Assembly (NCBI GenBank): GCA_030586765.1
Contig: JAUQZZ010000076.1
Location: 1-9,271 of the forward strand
DNA length: 9,271 nucleotides
Direction of reading: 5' to 3'
Origin: Candidatus Brocadiales bacterium
GTDB lineage: Bacteria; Planctomycetota; Brocadiia; Brocadiales; Bathyanammoxibiaceae
The notes under the pieces are model-generated. The model saw nothing but the letters and a program-made list of their open reading frames with translations. It was not told the origin of the DNA and searched no databases. Below are positions 5,897-9,271 of the stretch, in pieces. Position numbers and translations under genes: made by a program. Within the stretch, counting starts at the first letter, position 1; every line of letters begins with the position of its first letter.

Positions 5897-7516
5897 TCAT
5901 TTCTCTGTAGGGGTTACGTCCCCTTTCTTCCTCTTCCAGCCCACCAGCAGGTCAGTGTATTCTCCATGTTTCCAGAAGTCGTAGGCCACATGCTTTATCC
6001 CTACCCTCTTTTCTATCTCAGCGAACCTCCTCAGGCGGCTGGCCTCTGCCTTAATCTGGGTTAGCCAGCGGTCTTGCATAAAGGCCCCCAGTCCGTAGGT
6101 GGCGTTATACCAGGCAAAATGGCTCATGGCCTTGTAGACGGCGTTGGTGATATAGACAAGAAGCTCAAAGCTCAGCCTTTCTACTTCAGAGGTGTTGTGC
6201 ATTCGAGACTCTCCCCCAGGGAATTGGCTGAAGGTATAGTGTCCTGTCCAATCAGGGGCAAGGTCCTTGGGCATGGGGTCAAGGAGACCATCCTCATATA
6301 GGGCGGCTACAATACCCATGGCCTCTCGGTATTTAGTGAAGCTCACCTTCACGGCCTCATCTATGGCCTCCAACTGGTCCCTAGCAAACCTGGGGGAGTG
6401 ACAGCCCTGGCAGGTCTTCACCCAGCCCTCTCTTTTCGCCCTGTACTGGGGGGCGCCTCTATCCACAAGGCCAGTGCCCATACCGCTGTGGATAGTGGAG
6501 GCCTTCATTACATTATGTTCTCCCTTTTGCATGTGACAGAAGGCACAGCTAGGTGTTTTGTAATTCTGTGGGGTAAGGGGCTTTGTCCAGTCCCATCCAG
6601 CACCCTCTGCCAGGTATATCATACCGTGGTAAGACTGCTGATACATCTCATACTCGTAGTGGTCTAAGCCCGTGTGGCAGACACCGCAGTTATTTGGCTT
6701 TCTTGCCTCGGCCAGGGAGAAATCATGCCTGGTGTGGCAACCGTCACAGCGGTTCTCAGCGATAGCATGACAGGTAGCACAGGCAGAGACCTCCTCCGCA
6801 GGTTTTTCAATCTGCCAGGGGACCTCAAGGACGTCTATGTGGTAGGCATGGGTGTGGGAGCCTACCTCACCACCCCTGTGTCCCGCCATCTGCTCAGCAT
6901 GGCAGGCGCCGCAGGTGTTATAGGAAGGCATCTGGAGTTTCTGGTGGTTGTTGCCGTGGCACCTATCGCAGCCCACCACCTCTTTGCCTTCTGGTGGAGA
7001 GGCATGTTCACTCCTCTTCCACTGGGCGACTATCCCTGGGGTTTGCACCGTGTGGCAGAGGATACATTCGTCACTCTTGAACTCCCCTTCCACAGGGTTA
7101 CCCGGGTGATACTGGACATTATTAAAGTAGTGGTCTGGGTCGTACCAGCGGATGAGGGGCATAAAAGAGAAGACCTTCCCATACTTCCCTTCCCCAGGGA
7201 AGAGTTCTTCAGGGCCTGTGTAGGTGGCTGTCAGCCCCCCGCCACCAAATATCTTACCGGAATCATCGGACTCAATAGGTTCATTTCTTAATTTTGAGAA
7301 GAATTGCTGTGTAGGTACTGTGACTTTAGCCGGGGCAGGGGCCTGGGCCTCTTCTATGCCTTTAGTTGGGACCTCTTCCACTGCCGCTTTTTCCTTCTTT
7401 TTAAACCACCAGGAGGCCAGGGCCTGGTTTTCTCCTGCATAGCTGTAGAGGGCCAATCCTGCCACAAAGAAGGCTATTACACCGATGCGAGTTCTAGGGC
7501 TTTTTACCTTATCCAT
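5897..7516 (-). CDS. Membrane-anchored octaheme cytochrome c of the hydroxylamine oxidoreductase (HAO) family
   Basis: The 539-residue product has eight CxxCH haem sites at residues 151, 183, 202, 246, 257, 277, 324 and 369, all with His as last residue. There is no CxxCK, which argues against the nitrite or tetrathionate reductase types. The segments CDGCHTRHDFSLAEARKP, CHTGLDHYEYEMYQQSYHG and CQGCHSPRFARDQLEA match HAO-family patterns I know. Residues 11-27 are a hydrophobic anchor or signal, followed by an Ala/Pro-rich linker of about 100 residues before the haem core. The C-terminal 165 residues are helical and haem-free, as in HAO. By rough alignment, Y470 (AWYNATYG) is a candidate for the Tyr that in true HAO cross-links to the catalytic fourth haem; if absent, a reductive role such as nitrite reduction is likelier. 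Acts outside the cytoplasmic membrane. Start: ATG with a strong AAGGAGGT. Substrate (hydroxylamine, hydrazine or nitrite) is not decided. Confidence 0.88.
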   Translation of the reverse strand: MDKVKSPRTRIGVIAFFVAGLALYSYAGENQALASWWFKKKEKAAVEEVPTKGIEEAQAPAPAKVTVPTQQFFSKLRNEPIESDDSGKIFGGGGLTATYTGPEELFPGEGKYGKVFSFMPLIRWYDPDHYFNNVQYHPGNPVEGEFKSDECILCHTVQTPGIVAQWKRSEHASPPEGKEVVGCDRCHGNNHQKLQMPSYNTCGACHAEQMAGHRGGEVGSHTHAYHIDVLEVPWQIEKPAEEVSACATCHAIAENRCDGCHTRHDFSLAEARKPNNCGVCHTGLDHYEYEMYQQSYHGMIYLAEGAGWDWTKPLTPQNYKTPSCAFCHMQKGEHNVMKASTIHSGMGTGLVDRGAPQYRAKREGWVKTCQGCHSPRFARDQLEAIDEAVKVSFTKYREAMGIVAALYEDGLLDPMPKDLAPDWTGHYTFSQFPGGESRMHNTSEVERLSFELLVYITNAVYKAMSHFAWYNATYGLGAFMQDRWLTQIKAEASRLRRFAEIEKRVGIKHVAYDFWKHGEYTDLLVGWKRKKGDVTPTEK

Positions 7517-7524
7517 TGGTCATT

Positions 7525-7532
7525 ACCTCCTT
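7525..7532 (-). promoter_or_regulatory. Strong Shine-Dalgarno site of the octaheme cytochrome gene
   Basis: On the minus strand AAGGAGGT lies eight bases before the ATG at 7516. It is the best ribosome binding site in the window and sets the start, since a nearer ATG (7521-7523) is out of frame and stops after four codons. No convincing promoter is visible in the 77-base gap to moaC, so the two may share a transcript. Confidence 0.75.
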
Positions 7533-7593
7533 AATTTTTGAGATTCGATTCTTGAGATAAGCCAACTTTGTCTCTGGAAGGTCTCTAGGTGTT

Positions 7594-8070
7594 CTAGGAC
7601 TTGAAGGAAAACTCCCCACTCTTACCGCCACTCTTCTTTATCAGATGAACGTCTGAGATTACCATGGCCCTGTCTACGGCCTTGCACATGTCGTAGATGG
7701 TGAGGGCGCATACGGTAACTGCAGTAAGGGCCTCCATCTCTACCCCTGTCTGGGCCACCACTCTGGCCTCGGCCATGATTTCAATGGTATTCACACCGTT
7801 ATTCTTATAGTCTATTTTCACGGAGGTCAGGTTCAATGGGTGGCACATGGGGATGAGCTCCCAGGTGCGCTTTGCCGCCATGATGCCTGCCACCCTGGCC
7901 ACCTCCAGGACGTCACCCTTGGCCACTTTCTTGTCCAGGATTAGTCTCAGGGTCTCTGGCTTCATGTTAACCTTGGCCTGGGCAATAGCCACGCGGCTGG
8001 TAGGCTCCTTTTCCGTGACATCCACCATCTTTGAGCCTCCGGATTCGTCGAAGTGGGTGAGTTTGGTCAT
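7594..8070 (-). CDS. moaC: Cyclic pyranopterin monophosphate synthase MoaC
   Basis: MoaC converts the 3',8-cyclo-GTP made by MoaA into cyclic pyranopterin monophosphate, the first stable intermediate of molybdenum cofactor synthesis, in the cytoplasm. The 158 residues are the usual full length. All signatures are there: MVDVTEK (15-21), AGIMAAKRTWELIPMCHPL (61-79), TGVEMEALTAVTVCALTIYD (108-127), MCKAVD (128-133) and KSGGKSG near the end. The catalytic residues known from E. coli are kept: K51, H77, D127 and K130 (the last two offset by one). The ATG has GAAGG five bases upstream. It lies between aroK and the octaheme cytochrome on the same strand; no other moa gene is in view, so the pathway genes are scattered. 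It has its own predicted promoter. Confidence 0.97.
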   Translation of the reverse strand: MTKLTHFDESGGSKMVDVTEKEPTSRVAIAQAKVNMKPETLRLILDKKVAKGDVLEVARVAGIMAAKRTWELIPMCHPLNLTSVKIDYKNNGVNTIEIMAEARVVAQTGVEMEALTAVTVCALTIYDMCKAVDRAMVISDVHLIKKSGGKSGEFSFKS

Positions 8071-8095
8071 GGATACCTTCTTTACGAAAAATCTA

Positions 8096-8154
8096 TTGTA
8101 GGGAGACCTTTGTGGGCCTAGGTATATAGGGGAAGGATAACCCCCTCCCTACAA
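8096..8154. repeat. Inverted repeat filling the moaC leader
   Basis: Perfect 10-bp ends, ttgtagggag (8096-8105) and ctccctacaa (8145-8154), enclose 39 bases. Seen as minus-strand RNA, the interior can form two small hairpins (agggg with cccct, and acct with aggt), giving a three-way junction closed by the 10-bp stem. The moaC Shine-Dalgarno site follows 15 bases after it. It may be one more dispersed gtaggg...ccctac element or a structured leader. Confidence 0.65.
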
Positions 8155-8160
8155 AACGGC

Positions 8161-8189
8161 AATCTAGCATTTTAGATAATAAGGGTCAA
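8161..8189 (-). promoter_or_regulatory. Predicted promoter of moaC
   Basis: On the minus strand TTGACC (8184-8189, 5/6 to consensus), 17 bases and TAGATT (8161-8166, 4/6) form a sigma-70-type promoter in the 131-base gap between aroK and moaC. The predicted start of transcription falls at about 8154, the first base of the inverted repeat, giving an 84-base leader. Confidence 0.5.
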
Positions 8190-8201
8190 GTAGAAAGGTG
8201 C

Positions 8202-8735
8202 TCATACCCCACCCTGGGTGATTTCTCTGAAAAGGGATAAAATCTCTTGGGCCACCTCTTTGGGGCTTAGTTTTGCGGTCTCTATCCTGTGGTCTGATGC
8301 CTTTTCGTAATAAGGCCTTCGATATTCCAGGAGGTGGAGTATCTCGTTATAGTCGTCCATAGGGGTGAGGCGGGGTCTCTGGGTCTTACTCTTTGGGTCG
8401 CTGTGGAGGCGCTGATAGATGGTATCGGCGTCGGCCTCCAGGAGGATTACCACGGCGTTTTTCTTCATATTCTTCACGTTCTCTTCCCTGAGCACTGCCC
8501 CACCGCCAGCGGCAATGATTTTATTCTCCATGAGGGAGAGTTCGGCTATTACCTCTTCCTCCAGGTCGCGGAAACGCCCTTCCCCTCCCTCCTTGAAGAT
8601 ATCCTTTATGTTCTTACCAATCTTTTTCTCCAGGTAGTCATCGGCGTCTATAAACTCCCAGCCCAACTCCTGGGCTACCAGCCTACCTGCCGCAGTCTTG
8701 CCTGTACCCCTAAAGCCTATTAGTACTATATTCAC
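8202..8735 (-). CDS. aroK: Shikimate kinase
   Basis: Transfers phosphate from ATP to the 3-hydroxyl of shikimate, the fifth step to chorismate, in the cytoplasm. The 177 residues match the family length. Seen in order: P-loop GFRGTGKT (7-14), the Asp pair of the shikimate and magnesium site D30-A-D32, R56 in GEGRFRDLEEEV which contacts shikimate, the GGG of the substrate loop (77-79, AAGGGAVL), the lid Arg in KTQRPRLT and a late RRPYYEKASD with the conserved Arg. The start is GTG: an in-frame TAA only three codons upstream leaves no other choice, and the P-loop is at the normal distance. There is no Shine-Dalgarno site; a TAAAAT box lies eight bases before the GTG, suggesting a leaderless mRNA. 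Neighbour of aroE, the preceding pathway step. It could be named aroL, but aroK is the usual single copy. Confidence 0.96.
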   Translation of the reverse strand: MNIVLIGFRGTGKTAAGRLVAQELGWEFIDADDYLEKKIGKNIKDIFKEGGEGRFRDLEEEVIAELSLMENKIIAAGGGAVLREENVKNMKKNAVVILLEADADTIYQRLHSDPKSKTQRPRLTPMDDYNEILHLLEYRRPYYEKASDHRIETAKLSPKEVAQEILSLFREITQGGV

Positions 8736-8760
8736 GGATGTTTATTTTAAACGGATGTTT
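8734..8760 (-). promoter_or_regulatory. aroK start region: TAAAAT box flanked by a 10-bp direct repeat
   Basis: The sequence acggatgttt occurs at 8734-8743 and again at 8751-8760, a 17-base period. Between the copies lies the minus-strand TAAAAT (8744-8749), eight bases from the GTG. The first copy overlaps the start codon. A good -35 box is not visible. Two identical sites bracketing a -10 box could be an operator, or the trace of a small duplication. Confidence 0.45.
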
Positions 8761-8876
8761 CAGAAACTCTTTTTTATCTGATTTTCCAAGAGTACTTTTA
8801 ACCTTTTTGCTTCTTTTAAGATTTCCTTATTCAGCTCGTACGCTACATCTGTTTATCTAAATTTGTAGAAACCCAT
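8760..8876 (-). pseudogene. Decayed small gene, possibly four-helix-bundle (S23-type) protein
   Basis: On the minus strand an ATG at 8876 gives MGFYKFR, then a TAA, and the same frame continues as TDVAYELNKEILKEAKRL and onward through LLENQIKKSF to a TGA. The pieces recall the start of S23-type four-helix-bundle proteins, where a Y-x-F-x-DL-V start is followed by an AxELxxEI helix and then Q-I-R/K-R/K-S. The middle appears shortened and the whole C-terminal half is missing. It is in the 174-base gap between aroE and aroK, shows no good ribosome site, and could simply be AT-rich chance sequence. Confidence 0.3.
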
Positions 8877-8888
8877 GAGCTTATCTTC

Positions 8889-8914
8889 GGACGGCCACAA
8901 GGGCCGTCCCTACA
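8889..8914. repeat. GC-rich hairpin repeat overlapping the aroE stop codon
   Basis: Ggacggcc (8889-8896) and ggccgtcc (8902-8909) form a perfect 8-bp stem with loop acaag, followed by ctaca. The pattern 'gacggccacaagggccgtcccta' minus its ends is, from general knowledge, a widespread intergenic repeat type. A short tgtag at 8864-8868 could be the other end. The aroE stop (TAG on the minus strand, 8910-8912) is part of the element. Confidence 0.7.
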
Positions 8915-9271
8915 TTAAGCGTCCTTTAACGATTCCTTCCATAACCTCCAGGGGTGCCTTTCTGCCCGTCCAGAGCTCAAACTGCTCTGCGGCCTGATAT
9001 ATAAACATCTTTAAGCCGTTTAATACATAACAGCCCCTTTCTCGGGCTTCTTTCAGGAGGCGTGTCTCAGGGGGATTATAGACCACGTCAAAGACCCACA
9101 TCCCAGGCCGCAAGACCTCAGTGGAGACGGGTATTTCCTCTACCTTTGGGTACATGCCTACTGAGGTGCAGTTTATCAGGACTTCTGTCTTTAGGTTTCG
9201 TAGGTCTTTGAATCCACTATAGCGGCATCCAAGGTCTCTTGCCAGGTTTTCAGCACGACCCTCTGTGCGGT
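8910..9271 (-). CDS. aroE: Shikimate dehydrogenase, C-terminal part (partial)
   Basis: Reduces 3-dehydroshikimate to shikimate with NADPH, the step before AroK. The 119 residues in the window (frame open to the right edge, first full codon at 9269) start with RTEGRAENLARDLG, the end of the NADP-binding NRT loop. They continue with VLINCTSVGMYP (family INxTSvGM), VFDVVYNPPETRLLKEARERG (family DvvYnP-x-TxLL) and end with GLKMFIYQAAEQFELWTG, which holds the conserved Met and Gln near the nicotinamide and shikimate. The N-terminal substrate domain lies outside. In many Planctomycetota and other lineages this domain is fused behind 3-dehydroquinate dehydratase (AroDE), which cannot be seen here. 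An ATG at 9153-9155 is internal, not the start. Confidence 0.95.
   Translation of the reverse strand, partial: RTEGRAENLARDLGCRYSGFKDLRNLKTEVLINCTSVGMYPKVEEIPVSTEVLRPGMWVFDVVYNPPETRLLKEARERGCYVLNGLKMFIYQAAEQFELWTGRKAPLEVMEGIVKGRLM

Noticed and set aside
6674..7291. Long plus-strand open frame (205 codons) opposite the octaheme cytochrome gene
   Set aside because: It is antisense to a gene with eight haem motifs and family signatures; its own translation shows no motif and the start has no ribosome site.
7509..7523. Four-codon frame ATG to TAA overlapping the cytochrome start, directly after the AAGGAGGT site
   Set aside because: Spacing to the Shine-Dalgarno core is too short for efficient use, and overlap with the real start is most likely chance.
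1..9271. CRISPR arrays, tRNA/rRNA genes, transposases, toxin-antitoxin or defence genes
   Set aside because: No spaced direct-repeat array, no cloverleaf-type or rRNA-like sequence and no matching protein families were seen on either strand; the palindromes are single and differ from each other.

Overview
This looks like a chromosomal stretch of a Gram-negative bacterium with an active periplasm. It holds nine genes: seven complete and two cut by the window edges. There are no tRNA or rRNA genes, CRISPR arrays, transposase genes or phage genes that I can see. The octaheme hydroxylamine-oxidoreductase-family cytochrome, the secreted TPR proteins, the style of the shikimate kinase and the many short palindromic intergenic repeats together suggest an environmental, probably anaerobic lineage. 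Planctomycetota related to the anammox order Brocadiales is my first guess; Nitrospirota or deltaproteobacterial lineages are not excluded. This placement is inference.

Layout. Positions 1-83 (+) are the 3' end of hypoxanthine phosphoribosyltransferase. Two minus-strand genes follow: a secreted protein made almost entirely of ten TPR repeats (203-1339) and, upstream of it, a small two-helix membrane protein (1593-1859). On the plus strand, 2076-4193 encodes a secreted M1-type metallopeptidase. It overlaps by 4 bases a second secreted TPR protein (4190-4903), so the two form a translationally coupled pair. After a regulatory gap with a good sigma-70-type promoter comes an aquaporin-family channel (5151-5834, +). 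The rest is on the minus strand, in the order of transcription: the end of shikimate dehydrogenase (aroE, 8910-9271), shikimate kinase (aroK, 8202-8735), the molybdopterin enzyme MoaC (7594-8070), and the membrane-anchored octaheme cytochrome (5897-7516).

How the genes work together. aroE and aroK carry out two consecutive steps of the shikimate pathway. moaC supplies molybdenum cofactor, which fits a respiratory lifestyle alongside the octaheme cytochrome, but I see no direct functional link. The peptidase and its coupled TPR protein are the clearest candidate for a little-described functional pair.

The most interesting non-coding signals are these. (1) Three genes (first TPR gene, M1 peptidase, aroK) have a TAAAAT box exactly 8-9 bases before the start codon and no Shine-Dalgarno sequence, which predicts leaderless mRNAs; the other complete genes have Shine-Dalgarno sites. 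(2) At least six inverted repeats sit between genes, several with ends of the gtag(g)...c(c)ctac type; one supplies the aroE stop codon and another fills the predicted moaC leader. (3) A decayed reading frame upstream of aroK resembles a four-helix-bundle (S23-type) protein. I do not see a convincing new defence or mobile system here.
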